Shown: positions 52,501 through 57,924 of the stretch, piece by piece
How positions within the stretch are numbered: the first letter of the stretch is position 1
How the letters are laid out: each line of letters starts with the position of its first letter
NCBI RefSeq assembly: GCF_011397635.1
Contig: NC_064769.1
Span: 15,827,207-15,891,206 of the forward strand
Reading direction: 5' to 3'
Source: Epinephelus fuscoguttatus
Taxonomy: Eukaryota > Chordata > Actinopteri > Perciformes > Serranidae
DNA: 64,000 nucleotides
The notes under the pieces: generated by a model
The model's database searches: none
What the model saw: the letters and a program-made list of their open reading frames with translations, nothing else
Told to the model about the DNA's origin: nothing
Made by a program: the position numbers and the translations under genes

Positions 52501-55500
52501 AATAAATTCCACATCTGCTTTGTTGGCTCAGAGTATCTGTAGCAAAAACATTTTTCATGCATGTGTTATCCACTTCAGTTGCAAAGTTTAAACACAACAG
52601 TTAGACTGTGACACTGGGTGAAAGAGGGTCATTCAGTGTGATGTGAGAGAGCACCTCTGGGTTTCATCTCAAAGCAAACAAAGGAAACAGCACTTTCAGA
52701 GGCCGACTAGCTGTGAGGATGTAACACATAAATGGCATTGAGTCAGTCAGTGACTGAATTATTGATTGGCTGATCATTGACTGGGGCTATATGCTAATTT
52801 CCGGCACTGAAACCAAGGACGGTGTTTCAACCCCACTGCTCATGTGTGAAACTTTAAACAAATGAGAACTTTTTAGCATGACTTACTGTAACTTTTGCCG
52901 CATTAAGTCAAGAAACTAAAACAATGATACAGCTTTTATAAAGGGACTGTTTATATTCTATCACCTGCTCTATGGCCTACGGTGGCTACAGCTATATCTT
53001 CTGATTATTCCATCTACTTTTACAGGTTACCACTGTGTGGGCCATTATACTTAAATACAAATGGGCTGTTTATTTTTACACATTTCATGATGTACCACCT
53101 TCAGTATCTAGGCCAAGGGAGTCTAACCAGGAAGGCCATCCCATGTGATTTAATCAGATTATTTTTCTCTATCACAAGCTGGCCACCTTGAAAATCCCCC
53201 CAAAACTCACAATGGCAGTGTGCTAAATGATTTTATCATGTTTCGTTGTTTGCTTATTTAGATCCCCATTAGCTTTGGCATCGCAGCAGCTATTCCTGCT
53301 GGGGTCCACACAGTTTGCATGGTGACAATACAGAAATACACATTCACGCCTACTGTAAATTAAATAAACATTTGACACAATTACCCATAAAACTCTTTTG
53401 ATCTAGGAGTGGTTTTACGCAATCAGGTATTCCAGTAAAAACAATGTGAACCCCTTCTCTTTCTCAGAAGCTGGGCCGTGACCCCTCCGATGAAGACTGC
53501 TTCTTTGACCTCCTCAGCAAGTTCCAGAGCAGCCGCATGGATGACCAGCGCTGCCATCTTGATGAGCCACAGAACGGAGACAACGGAGAAGGTGCTGCGA
53601 ACTCCGTGTCGTCCCTGAATGAGATGATAGGTTGGTTGAGAACAGCCTTCACATGCCTGTTAAGTTCTTTATCGACTTTTTTGAGGAATGACTGGACTCT
53701 TCTCTCTTCTCTTAGATCCTGCAATCACCACCTCCCCTCAGACCGAGGAGCTGTTCGATTTGATTGCTAGCTCCCAGAGCCGCCGCCTCGATGACCAGCG
53801 GGTTAATGTCGGTAACCTTCCAGGACTGAGGATTACCCATAACAATCTGGGACACCTGGTGGGCGAGGGAGATCATCAGGAACCCAGCGATGACTTCTTC
53901 AACATGCTTATTAAGTGCCAGGTAAGGCCACAATTCACTTACGAAAAGAATTGGAGGGTTTAATCCTTTTAGATTCTTAATTATTGGTCTTATAGACGGT
54001 GGCGATAGCTGCACAAGGAGTAGAAGAAGTTGCCCAGATAAATCTATTAAGGGAATACTACCTCCCCCCCCCCCCACACACACACACACACAAAAAAGAC
54101 AGTTTGTGCATCAGTAACTCTTGTGTTATGTTGAGGATATGTCAGGAAGTGTTTGTCTTGCATGCCTCCATGGCGAACGAAAAAATCCGAAAATCCAAAA
54201 ATTAAGAAAATTCTTGATGAATTGAAGTAAAAAGAAAAAAACTAAAACAAAACATCTGTTAAGAAACTCTGACACAACTCATTCTGTAAAATCCAAGTCT
54301 TATTCATCCAAACATATGCTAGGTGCTTCCCAAACAGTCAGCCCTTTCTGATGGGGAACTAAAGTCAAAGTGAAACTTATCTATGCTCTCTTCAAAGCCG
54401 CGGTTAAATCAAACCCCTATGTCTTCAAATTATCAAAAAAAAAAATGTAGTTTTTGGATTCTTCGTTCACCATCAAAGCATGCATGGAAAACAAAGTTTT
54501 CTTCACAAATTCACCATAACTCAGGGTGAGTAATAGGGTTGTTCCATAATAGTCAACCAAACATTGGTCGACCAGAAAGGTCATTAGTTTGCAAGATTTC
54601 ATTGGTCGCTTAGTTGCAGACAAAGAAAACAAACAACCAGAAAAAAAGAAAAAACAAAAAAAAAAACACCGTAAAACTCTATTAGGAGCTGCGCCTTGTC
54701 AGAATAAAGCAGAACCTATATGACTGGACCATGTAGGAATTTAATTGGAAAGGACAAACACAGGAAGTGGCCATGCTCAGCAGTCAGAGAGGAGTCATGT
54801 TAATTTCCAGGGCTGGTACCTGCGGTTATTACACAGGCTGGTTAATAACATGTCAGGCAGGAAATCCAAAGTGTGGGATCATTTTGAGAAGGTGAAGGAC
54901 GAACCCAAGGTGATATGTGAACTCAGGCAAATATTAGCCACTTAGCACAATCATTACTGCTTTGCCGACAGCGTCATTAACAGGTGGCTCGCTCAGTGTG
55001 TGACGTGCACTTGTAGATATAATATAGGCCTATATTAATGAAGGTTCATTAGTACGGTTTTGTATTTCTCTGTAATGTAGCACAGTGTTAACAATGTTAC
55101 TGATACTATTCTTTCCCAGACCTTGAACTCAAACCATTGTGTTGACCCACCCAAAATATATAATTTGATAATTGAATTAATATTGTAAACATGCAGGAGA
55201 CTAGTCGACTAATGGCTATAAATGATGACTATTGATCGACTAGGAAAATTCTTAGTTCCTTTAAACCACATTGTGTCACATTTGCCTCTAAATACATCCA
55301 CTGAATATATCAATCTTTCTGACTGTAGTCCTCTAGGATTGATGATCAGCGGTGCTCCCCACCAGAAGCCGGCCCACACGCCCCCACAGTGCCTGATGAA
55401 GACTTCTTCAGTCTAATCCAGAGGGTGCAGGCCAAGCGTATGGACGAGCAGCGTGTCCACCTGCCCTCAGACGACCAGGACGATCCTCCGTCCCCCGACC

Positions 55501-55529
55501 CAGAGCCGCCTGGTGGTTTTTCCAGCTAG
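18898..55529 (+). CDS. gpsm1: gpsm1 (AGS3) whole coding region, 14 exons, 664 aa
   Basis: The coding sequence joins 18898-18959, 33370-33591, 36647-36782, 36987-37129, 39970-40093, 41701-41816, 41933-42088, 42179-42287, 42395-42509, 44507-44577, 44709-44879, 53468-53630, 53716-53921 and 55329-55529. Every intron is GT-AG, and the phases join without a frameshift into 1995 nt. The product matches the AGS3/LGN family: an N-terminal TPR array (about residues 22-380), a low-complexity linker (about 395-475), then four GoLoco motifs ending in DDQR or DEQR. Family knowledge: GoLoco motifs bind Galpha-i/o-GDP as nucleotide-dissociation inhibitors, and the TPRs bind adaptors for spindle orientation and cortical polarity. 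It is assigned to GPSM1 rather than GPSM2 because of AGS3-type residues, for example RVQAKRMDEQRV in the last motif and LVKELGDRAAQGRAYGN in the TPRs. Mammalian AGS3 has a similar length. Which teleost paralogue (a or b) it is cannot be decided here. Confidence 0.97.
19725..20040 (+). mobile_element. L2-like LINE 3' end, copy 1
   Basis: Contains GGGCTGACACATAGAGACAG, CCTACGGGCAATTTAG and GTCTTTGGACTGTGGGAGGA, highly similar to 39561-39905. These are hallmarks of abundant teleost L2-type 3' ends. No intact ORF. Confidence 0.75.
20070..20330 (+). repeat. Interspersed repeat 'GGGCTG...', copy A
   Basis: It shares long similarity with 20901-21190, including GAAAATAGTGAAAAAT, ATATTCAGTTTAC-like and GAGAAGCTGAAAGCAAAACA segments. 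A third, more diverged copy lies at 25373-25590. It resembles a common teleost hAT-like MITE with ATTAATCGATT-type ends. Confidence 0.65.
20332..20885. mobile_element. TIR element CCTCCTGAGACCC, copy 1 (554 bp)
   Basis: The left end CCTCCTGAGACCC (20332-20344) and right end GGATCTCAGGCGG (20873-20885) pair as inverted repeats at 11 of 13 positions. The internal sequence near the right end (AGATGGCTGCCATCTTGTTTT, TGATGTCCTCATATGAGGA) is the reverse complement of the copy at 48985-49293. It carries no transposase. It is wedged between two copies of an unrelated repeat. Confidence 0.75.
20901..21190 (+). repeat. Interspersed repeat 'GGGCTG...', copy B
   Basis: Partner of 20070-20330. Both copies end at the same CTCTCAATCA point, with only the TIR element between them. 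Confidence 0.65.
22732..23193. mobile_element. MITE with short TIRs
   Basis: GGGTGTTTTCACA (22732-22744) pairs with TGTGAAAACATCC (23181-23193) at 12 of 13 positions. The 159-codon open frame at 22374-22853 overlaps its left end and has no recognisable domain. Confidence 0.6.
23350..23560. repeat. 'GGGCTGGGCAAT' MITE fragment
   Basis: GGGCTGGGCAATGGGG followed by repeated GATATTG/ATCGATATATTG motifs resembles a common teleost AT-rich MITE. Related ATATCGAT-rich pieces lie at 31790-31870 and 35570-35840. Confidence 0.5.
24385..24665 (+). repeat. Teleost interspersed repeat (CACTCAAAGCGCTTT type), copy 1
   Basis: ACTCAAAGCGCTTTTCACACT, CACATTCACCCATTCACACA and AGCAATTTGAGGTTCAGTATC are characteristic. 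A shorter related piece is at 35418-35560 (CACACACATTCATACACTTG, CACCTGCTACTCAG). Confidence 0.6.
24735..24859. repeat. Perfect 18-bp inverted repeat with 89-bp spacer
   Basis: ATTAAACAGGCTAGTTCA (24735-24752) and its exact reverse complement (24842-24859) enclose a second, weaker pair built on TTTCGGCCTGA/CAGGGCAAA and TTTTGCCCTGATGAAGGCTGAA-like sequence. It is probably a foldback-type non-autonomous element. Confidence 0.75.
24964..25131. mobile_element. 168-bp MITE
   Basis: Ends CAGGGATGCACGATA and TATCATGCATCCCACTG are imperfect inverted repeats. The interior has ATCGGCTGATATTGG-type sequence typical of a widespread teleost MITE. Confidence 0.65.
25373..25590 (+). repeat. Interspersed repeat 'GGGCTG...', diverged copy C
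   Basis: GCAACTAACAATAATTCT, ATTAATCGATTCATG and ATGTCAGAAAATAGGG, then GATATTCAGTTTACTAT. Same family as 20070 and 20901. Confidence 0.6.
27185..27369 (+). mobile_element. RTE-like LINE 3' tail
   Basis: TTTTTCCTCCTCCGCTGTG, AAAGATCTCTGAGGCAAATTG and a terminal ATTGGGCTTTATGAATACAA plus TTGAATTGAA tail. The + strand AATTGAATTGAA end is typical of teleost RTE-like retroelements. Confidence 0.65.
28539..28904. mobile_element. Degenerate MITE (AGGGTTG...CAACTCT)
   Basis: Left AGGGTTGTAGTGATATAC and right ATACCGTTGCAACTCTAG are imperfect inverted ends. Internal TATCATACCATG motifs point the same way. Confidence 0.55.
29150..29225 (+). repeat. tRNA-like sequence (possible SINE head)
   Basis: TGGTGGCTAAATAGGTCAAGG resembles a Pol III A box, and GGGGTTTGTGTCC, 44 bases later, a B box. 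Spacing fits a tRNA, but arms do not pair convincingly, so a decayed tRNA-derived element is likelier. Confidence 0.3.
32774..33210 (+). promoter_or_regulatory. Cluster of RFX X-box-like sites upstream of exon 2
   Basis: GTTGCCATGGTAAC at 32774-32787 is a near-perfect palindromic X-box. GTTGCTAAGGCAAC at 33157-33170 and GTTGTCATGGTGAT at 33197-33210 are further close matches. The last two lie 160-215 bp before exon 2. RFX factors bind such imperfect inverted repeats and control ciliary and neuronal genes. Function here (enhancer, or alternative promoter giving a Met22 start) is inference. Confidence 0.55.
33370..33591 (+). CDS. gpsm1: gpsm1 coding exon 2 (first TPRs)
   Basis: It encodes residues 21-94 plus two bases of codon 95. 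The acceptor is ATTTAG and the donor is GTAAGA. It opens with Arg-Met-Glu-Ala-Ser-Cys, the family's near-invariant TPR start. It then carries the first TPR helices, including the LSAIYSQLGNAYFYLKEYGK segment shared by AGS3 and LGN. Met22 (33371-33373) could initiate a leaderless form if transcription began in the region just upstream. The internal Cys and Gly/Asn/Tyr TPR signature residues are intact. Confidence 0.97.
33659..34138. mobile_element. 480-bp MITE with 20-bp TIRs
   Basis: GGGGCCGTACACATGCCGCG at 33659 and CGTGGCATGTGTACGGCCCC ending at 34138 are inverted repeats with one mismatch. No transposase. No clear target-site duplication was seen. It contains GTCGCTAAGCAAC (33778-33790), an X-box-like motif. 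Confidence 0.8.
34640..34845. repeat. Possible pogo/Tigger-like remnant
   Basis: CAGTGTTAACTGCTTATAGTGGTCA and the nearby inverted ATCACTATAAGC motif resemble terminal parts of Tigger-type elements. The assignment is weak. Confidence 0.3.
34846..35131 (+). repeat. Perfect 143-bp tandem duplication
   Basis: Copy 1 (34846-34988) and copy 2 (34989-35131) are identical by eye, including an 8-T run, and abut directly. They start CAGTACAGTTGCTTCAGTCA and end TACAAGCTTTGAG. Identity implies a recent event or an assembly artefact. Confidence 0.9.
36647..36782 (+). CDS. gpsm1: gpsm1 coding exon 3 (TPR)
   Basis: It encodes residues 95-140. The acceptor is TTCTCAG and the donor is GTAACA. The product contains the TPR core ASGNLGNTLKVLGRFDEAVV followed by a CCQRHLDIS segment. 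It ends in the acidic QEQGDK linker typical of AGS3 (LGN has a different linker here). Phase 2 in, phase 0 out. Confidence 0.97.
36987..37129 (+). CDS. gpsm1: gpsm1 coding exon 4 (TPR plus inter-TPR loop)
   Basis: It encodes residues 141-187 plus part of 188. It starts VGEARALYNIGNVFHAKGK, a TPR consensus helix. A variable loop follows (Trp-Gly-Cys-Thr-Gln-Glu-Pro), then the PADVRDTL segment. Mammalian AGS3 and LGN also carry an extended loop between TPRs at this point. Donor GTATGT. The 204-bp intron 3 before it holds no recognised element. Confidence 0.96.
37186..37478. mobile_element. MITE in intron 4
   Basis: Ends TAAGGGTGCCTTCAGACCT and AGGTGTGAAAGCACCTTA are imperfect inverted repeats. 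The interior has AACGGAACCAAACAGGGCAG near the right end. It begins only about 60 bp after exon 4. Confidence 0.65.
37479..39074 (+). other. gpsm1 intron 4, middle part
   Basis: AT-rich intronic sequence. Short open frames at 37731-37913 and 38726-39016 lack recognisable domains. No transposon ends were recognised. Confidence 0.5.
39075..39460 (+). mobile_element. RTE-like repeat in intron 4
   Basis: GGCAAGGCAAGTTTATTTAT followed by CACATTTTGGCAAAAGGCAA, AAAGT-rich sequence and TCTCCAGCCTTCACTGAAAA. Characteristic of a teleost RTE-like family. No ORF. Confidence 0.6.
39561..39905 (+). mobile_element. L2-like LINE 3' end, copy 2
   Basis: Strongly similar to 19725-20040. The 198-codon open frame at 39515-40111 is this repeat fused by chance with exon 5 in frame, not an alternative protein start. 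Confidence 0.75.
39970..40093 (+). CDS. gpsm1: gpsm1 coding exon 5 (TPR)
   Basis: It encodes residues 188-229, including LVKELGDRAAQGRAYGNLG and NTHYLLGNF. This is one of the most conserved TPRs and has AGS3-type residues (Val-Lys-Glu rather than the LGN Thr-Ala-Leu). The acceptor is CTCTGCAG and the donor GTGAGA. A Met replaces the Arg usually seen at the start of this helix. The preceding intron ends in an L2-like LINE tail only about 70 bp from the acceptor. Confidence 0.97.
40440..40865 (-). pseudogene. Rex/Babar-like LINE ORF2 C-terminal fragment
   Basis: On the minus strand, 40805-40518 reads through ADINRLNKLICKAGEAVEVE then LDSLSAVSEWKMLSKLRAVL. This matches the conserved C-terminal tail of teleost CR1-clade/Rex1-like LINE reverse transcriptases. 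The AATCAGAATCTGAAATACTT end and the AATCCTCAGAGGGAAACTG 3' motif fit the same element. It is truncated at both ends and inserted antisense in intron 5. Confidence 0.65.
40866..41700 (+). other. gpsm1 intron 5, distal part
   Basis: No recognisable gene or transposon. Overlapping short frames at 40971-41538 show no domain. Confidence 0.5.
41701..41816 (+). CDS. gpsm1: gpsm1 coding exon 6 (TPR)
   Basis: It encodes residues 230-267 plus part of 268. It carries the RLSIAKEFGDKAAERRAYSN segment and the next TPR start, LGNALIFLGQFNTA. The acceptor is TTCACAG and the donor GTGAGA. The TPR signature residues (Gly, Ala, Tyr, Leu-Gly-Asn) are all present. Confidence 0.97.
41933..42088 (+). CDS. gpsm1: gpsm1 coding exon 7 (TPR)
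   Basis: It encodes residues 268-319 plus part of 320. It includes LQLSRQLRDQVMEAQACYSL and NTYTLLQQYERAIDYHLKHL. The first of these is AGS3-type (LGN has LLLARQLKDRAVEAQS). Donor GTAGAC, acceptor GTCTATAG. The introns on both sides are only 116 and 90 bp. Confidence 0.97.
42179..42287 (+). CDS. gpsm1: gpsm1 coding exon 8 (TPR)
   Basis: It encodes residues 320-356 and carries the last complete TPR, VGEGRACWSLGNAYVSLGN, then the HYARKHLDISKE helix. Val-Ser after Asn-Ala-Tyr matches AGS3 rather than LGN (which has Thr-Ala). Acceptor TCATTAG, donor GTGAGA. Confidence 0.97.
42395..42509 (+). CDS. gpsm1: gpsm1 coding exon 9 (end of TPR domain)
   Basis: It encodes residues 357-394 plus one base of codon 395. 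It starts IGDRNGELTARMNVEQLMEA, the capping helix of the TPR domain. It then passes into a Ser/Asn-rich linker (Ser-Pro-Ser-Ser-Ser-Glu). Acceptor CCTCAG, donor GTGATG. Confidence 0.96.
42510..44506 (+). other. gpsm1 intron 9
   Basis: It holds a repeat piece at 42600-42730 (GACAGACATGAGAGTGGTATC, AAGTGTATTTTCCAAAATG), shared with about 46240-46335, and a (GT)n at 43472-43511. The rest is AT-rich and unassigned. Confidence 0.7.
43472..43511 (+). repeat. (GT)n microsatellite in intron 9
   Basis: About twenty uninterrupted TG units. Confidence 0.95.
44507..44577 (+). CDS. gpsm1: gpsm1 coding exon 10 (linker with LGN-like phosphosite)
   Basis: It encodes residues 395-418. It contains GARPKFTKRNSMDSVELWK, homologous to the Arg-Pro-Lys block that follows the TPRs in both paralogues. 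Ser405 lies in an Arg-Asn-Ser-Met-Asp context. This resembles the LGN serine known to be phosphorylated by atypical PKC (Arg-His-Ser-Met-Glu) more than the mammalian AGS3 sequence. The acceptor has a long T tract and CTGTAG; the donor is GTGATT. Confidence 0.92.
44709..44879 (+). CDS. gpsm1: gpsm1 coding exon 11 (linker)
   Basis: It encodes residues 419-475. This is a polar, Ser/Pro-rich and basic linker between TPRs and GoLocos, starting NGENQELESIPRRSKSQL and ending in Val-Pro-Pro-Pro-Val-Ala. The family shows little conservation here beyond low complexity and the Asn-Gly start. The assignment rests on open frame, phase 0 at both ends, acceptor ACTGCAG and donor GTAAGT. Confidence 0.9.
44976..45739. 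mobile_element. MITE in intron 11
   Basis: AAGCCCCGTTTCCAC and GTGAAAACAGGGCTT match as inverted ends at 13 of 15 positions. The interior has GTACGGTAGGGTACAGGTCA near the left and AGGTACCATACTGAAGTG near the right end. Confidence 0.65.
45890..46335 (+). repeat. Teleost interspersed repeat (TGCTAAACTAAGCTAACC type)
   Basis: CATGCTAAACTAAGCTAACC, CAGACATAAGAGTGTTAACA and a AAAC-TGTCAAACTATTCTTG end. A partial second copy lies at 42600-42730. The short open frame at 46030-46215 is inside it. Confidence 0.55.
48340..48600 (+). repeat. Teleost interspersed repeat (ACTGTATATAAAGATGGACG type)
   Basis: CATAGACTGTATATAAAGAT, AGTGAAGCTAAAATATC and GGAGCCAGAGTCTGCGCAGT are typical of a dispersed fish repeat. 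The TATA-like string inside is part of the repeat. Confidence 0.5.
48985..49293. mobile_element. TIR element CCTCCTGAGACCC, copy 2 (309 bp)
   Basis: Perfect 13-bp terminal inverted repeats, CCTCCTGAGACCC (48985-48997) and GGGTCTCAGGAGG (49281-49293). The internal palindrome GTCCTCATTTGAGGAC follows the left end. TTAA directly follows the right end but not the left, so a piggyBac-type TTAA target is only possible. It is shorter than, and inverted relative to, the copy at 20332. Confidence 0.85.
49560..50298 (+). promoter_or_regulatory. Candidate internal promoter and alternative first exon in intron 11
   Basis: A block without obvious transposons contains CT-rich then strongly GA-rich sequence like the gpsm1 5' UTR. 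It has an NR5A/ERR-type half site TGACCTTGA (49916-49924). It ends in a good donor, CTG/GTAAGA, at 50299. If spliced to exon 12 it gives no in-frame ATG of its own: the frame has ATG at 50251 but stops at TAG 50269. Translation would therefore start at Met499, giving 166 residues with GoLocos 2-4. A heart-enriched short AGS3 lacking the TPRs is known in mammals. That this block makes the fish equivalent is a guess from sequence. Confidence 0.3.
51165..51600 (+). repeat. Teleost interspersed repeat (AATACTCCACCCACCAAATGACC), copy 1
   Basis: TTAAAGGAATACTCCACCCA, AATGACCATTTGTATATCAG and AAACATCTGTTTACAAACTC. Shares order and segments with 54045-54535. Confidence 0.65.
53240..53340 (-). mobile_element. 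Inverted non-LTR element tail
   Basis: TATTTAGATCCCCATTAGCT and GCTGGGGTCCACAC are the reverse complement of the 3' end seen at about 10430-10500. Confidence 0.55.
53468..53630 (+). CDS. gpsm1: gpsm1 coding exon 12 (GoLoco 1)
   Basis: It encodes residues 476-529 plus one base of codon 530. GoLoco 1 runs from Asp483 (DEDCFFDLLSKFQSSRMDDQR, 21 residues; core FFDLL and the C-terminal Asp-Asp-Gln-Arg). The Arg supplies the finger contacting GDP in the family. A polar linker follows. Met499 inside the motif is the first Met of this exon and would start any transcript lacking the earlier coding exons. The donor is a weaker GTTGGT, and intron 12 is only 85 bp. Confidence 0.96.
53716..53921 (+). CDS. 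gpsm1: gpsm1 coding exon 13 (GoLoco 2 and first half of GoLoco 3)
   Basis: It encodes residues 530-598. GoLoco 2 has TEELFDLIASSQSRRLDDQR. The inter-motif stretch NLPGLRITHNN matches AGS3. The exon ends in SDDFFNMLIKCQ, the N-terminal half of GoLoco 3, whose SSRIDDQR half is in exon 14. Acceptor CTCTTAG, donor GTAAGG. Confidence 0.97.
54045..54535 (+). repeat. Teleost interspersed repeat, copy 2
   Basis: GGGAATACTACCTCC, GCATGCCTCCATGGCGAACG, TTGATGAATTGAAGTAAA and AACATCTGTTAAGAAACTC match the copy at 51165 in order, with expansions of C and CA inside. Confidence 0.6.
54536..55260 (+). mobile_element. hAT transposon remnant with BED-finger start
   Basis: The frame at 54850-54945 begins MSGRKSKVWDHFEKVKDEPK and continues VICELRQILAT before a TAG. 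This resembles the start of the BED zinc finger of hAT transposases (Trp-x-x-Phe and a first Cys), with the second Cys of the finger lost and a stop soon after. Flanks have GTCGACTAA/TTGGTCGACC motifs in inverted arrangement. It is an internally deleted, dead element. Confidence 0.6.
55329..55529 (+). CDS. gpsm1: gpsm1 coding exon 14 (GoLoco 3 end, GoLoco 4, C-terminus)
   Basis: It encodes residues 599-664 and a TAG stop at 55527-55529. It completes GoLoco 3 (SSRIDDQRC) and carries GoLoco 4 (DEDFFSLIQRVQAKRMDEQR, AGS3-type). It ends in an acidic, Pro-rich tail (Asp-Asp-Gln-Asp-Asp-Pro-Pro-Ser-Pro) and Gly-Gly-Phe-Ser-Ser. Acceptor ACTGTAG. Confidence 0.97.
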   Translation, partial: SSRIDDQRCSPPEAGPHAPTVPDEDFFSLIQRVQAKRMDEQRVHLPSDDQDDPPSPDPEPPGGFSS

Positions 55530-57375
55530 GACTCGGTGAATAACGCTGCACAAGTTTTTGTCAAAGAAAATAAAAAAAGAAGAAATGAAAGAGGGATGAG
55601 CCAACATTTAAAGGCAGCACTGAAGGGTGAACTAACAAGATTTTTAATAACAAGACAACTTCAATGTGCAATAGGTGGTGCCCTGTCAAATGTTGCTCGG
55701 TGTATTATGTTCTAAATATTTGTTAATGTAACGGGAAAACAAGCAGAATTTAAGCTCAGAAAGTACATTTTGGGGTAACAGGAAGCAAACATGAAGTATG
55801 GACTCAATCTAATGCCTTAATCAGCATTTTATTTTTCAGACTCAAGATTGTATTCCCTTGTGTCAGATGTGTTCTGTAGGAACACACAATGGGCAATGGC
55901 CAATTAGAGCTACAGCACGAGTCGTAGGAATCACAAAGATTTAATGATGGGAACAGAGTTGATGAAAACATGAGAACAATGACAGATTTGCACTGAATCA
56001 AAAAGACGTAAATGATAATGTTTATACCAACTGGCTTTATCAAACAAGTTCAACATTTGACAATGCACAAATTCAGTTGTACCTTCATTCAATCTTTGTG
56101 CTTCCCCCTTCTCATAGAAAACTGGTGTTATTTGTGCAGTAACAGTATTAGGACTCATCATCCAGTGTTAAAAACAAAACAGCTCTAGTCAGTCGAAACT
56201 CTCCAATGATTGATAACCATGCTTCATTTTTCCTGACTTCAACAAAGTAATACGATTCATTTAAAACAACAGACTGAGTGAAATAGGATTTACCACATAA
56301 ATGTTATTTATGTGCATTTCTGCATTTCTAAAAATGCATCTCTTCACACAGTATGCAGTAACCATGGTTACTGCGCAAACGATATGAAATAGCTGCTTCT
56401 TTTAGAGATTCAAGACTAGCGTTGTGTGATAATTCAAGCTCCAAGTAACTGTTCTGCTTAGCTTTTGAAAGTAATGCTATCTGCTGCCCATACTGTTCTC
56501 AACATCTGATAACAGACTACTGCTTACTGCCATTTTTATTATTACTTAACATAGAAACAGAGACGGATGAGATGGAAGTGACATTTTGAGGACGATAATA
56601 TCATGAATAATATTGAAGTCACTAATTTGAGGTTGTGCTGCAGATGTGCTGCCTCCCTGTGGTCAAACCCTTGTATTACCTCTGTGAAATACAGTGTAAT
56701 CCAGTGGGGATAAAAGGTATTCCCTACTTCTGAATATTTCTAGAACAATGTAATAATAAGAATAATATTGTGATACAGTACAAGTATGACGATTTTGTGA
56801 ACTTTCAGCAGCAAGTTTTGCCAATTTGTACCATAAATGGGGAGATTTTTGCTAATCATTTCATAAAGGTTTCAGTTACATGTACATTTCTATCCATGCG
56901 TTGCAGCGAAAGTTCCAAAATCAGCAAAAGAGGTACAAACTGCAACAAGGAAATTGTAATCAGCTAAGATTTTGAAACCTTTTCTTGTACAGACTATCTG
57001 TATAATGGTACTTATATAAAATAATTGACCTAACCTACGGGCTCGCTTTGTATTCAAAAGTAGTGCATACCTCATTTTTGTACCTCAAAGCTCATGAACC
57101 TTCGAGAAGCTGAACCGGGATGGATCATTTAGCAAGTTCATAGTGGCTACATTTGATTCATCTATCTTTGATAAACAACACATTTGGGAGCTAAAGTTAA
57201 TATTTTCTTCTTTTTCTCAGTTTTTTTGTGAATTAACATTTTTAGAAAGTACCTGGTACGCTTCTATTTGTCTTTGCCATAATTTGTACATATAAATATA
57301 TTTTGTATTTATGTTCCATTTGAGGACATGAATATGTCCCCTCATGCTTTTAATAAAATGTTTCAGATGTTTATT
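55530..57375 (+). other. gpsm1: gpsm1 3' UTR
   Basis: This is AT-rich non-coding sequence after the stop, with no transposon recognised by eye, unlike the introns. It contains possible post-transcriptional sites: a miR-92/25 seed match GTGCAATA (55666-55673), two let-7-type TACCTCA sites 13 nt apart (57068 and 57081) and a Pumilio-type TGTACATA (57285-57292). The extent is inferred from the poly(A) signal at 57352. A longer end near 57.79 kb is possible. Confidence 0.6.
57352..57357 (+). terminator. Likely poly(A) signal of gpsm1
   Basis: A canonical AATAAA lies 1.8 kb after the stop codon, close behind the AU-rich Pumilio-containing stretch, and is followed by T/G-rich sequence. An earlier AATAAA at 55568-55573 is only 39 nt after the stop and would make a very short UTR. 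Confidence 0.5.
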
Positions 57376-57766
57376 TGGGATCTATTTTTATTTAGTTTTG
57401 GCATTAAAAAAAAAAAAAGTTTGCACACATTAATCTTAGAAAGCTACACGAGTAGCACTGACCTCTACAGCACAGGAATAGCTTCACATTCAGTACCCTG
57501 GAAAACTAGTCCCAGACCCACTTAGAACACAATCAGTGATTGGATTTCCTCTTATCTTTGCAGGAACAATGTACAAAGGGCTGATCAAACTTGTTGCTTA
57601 ACTCCCAGTTGGGCTGCATCACTATGATTCAATGGTAATGCAATAATAACTGATTAAAACACAAAGATACATGTTGACAAATGTGACTTAATACTTTTTA
57701 TCCTGATGATGCAGTCATGAACCAAATGCATGCTTCTTATGTCCAATTTAGCACATTTTCTTTCAC

Positions 57767-57772
57767 AATAAA
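57767..57772 (+). terminator. Alternative distal poly(A) signal
   Basis: AATAAA followed by T-rich sequence (TTGTTTAATTCC). It could serve as a distal polyadenylation site for gpsm1. No transcript evidence is available. Confidence 0.3.
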
Positions 57773-57924
57773 TTGTTTAATTCCAGTTTTATTACTGTCA
57801 GTAATGACAAACCCTGCACTATTATAATTATGACACTGACACACATGCTAATATTTGTCATATAATAAGCATGGCCCAAAATTTTAAGTTCAAAAGAAAC
57901 TCACAGTGGTGCATTCTGCCACAG

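Larger units (their letters stand above)
44880..53467 (+). other. gpsm1 intron 11 (8.6 kb)
   Basis: It separates the linker exons from the GoLoco exons. It contains MITEs and repeats (itemised), a repeat-poor block at 46640-47180 with ATTAAATC/TAATTATTGTAATC motifs that may be conserved, and the GA-rich candidate promoter at 49560-50298. Stretches 47190-48330, 50340-51160 and 51870-53230 show nothing recognisable. Confidence 0.75.
53922..55328 (+). other. gpsm1 intron 13
   Basis: Almost wholly transposon-derived: an interspersed repeat (54045-54535), then a hAT remnant (54536-55260). A poly(C)/(CA)n tract lies at 54065-54093. Confidence 0.75.

Noticed and set aside
53712..54089. Minus-strand 125-codon frame over exon 13
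   Set aside because: Antisense of GoLoco coding sequence plus a poly(C)/(CA) tract.
18898..55529. Assignment of the gene to gpsm2 (LGN)
   Set aside because: Several diagnostic blocks (exons 3, 5, 7, 8 and the last GoLoco) match AGS3 rather than LGN; only the exon 10 phosphosite block is LGN-like.
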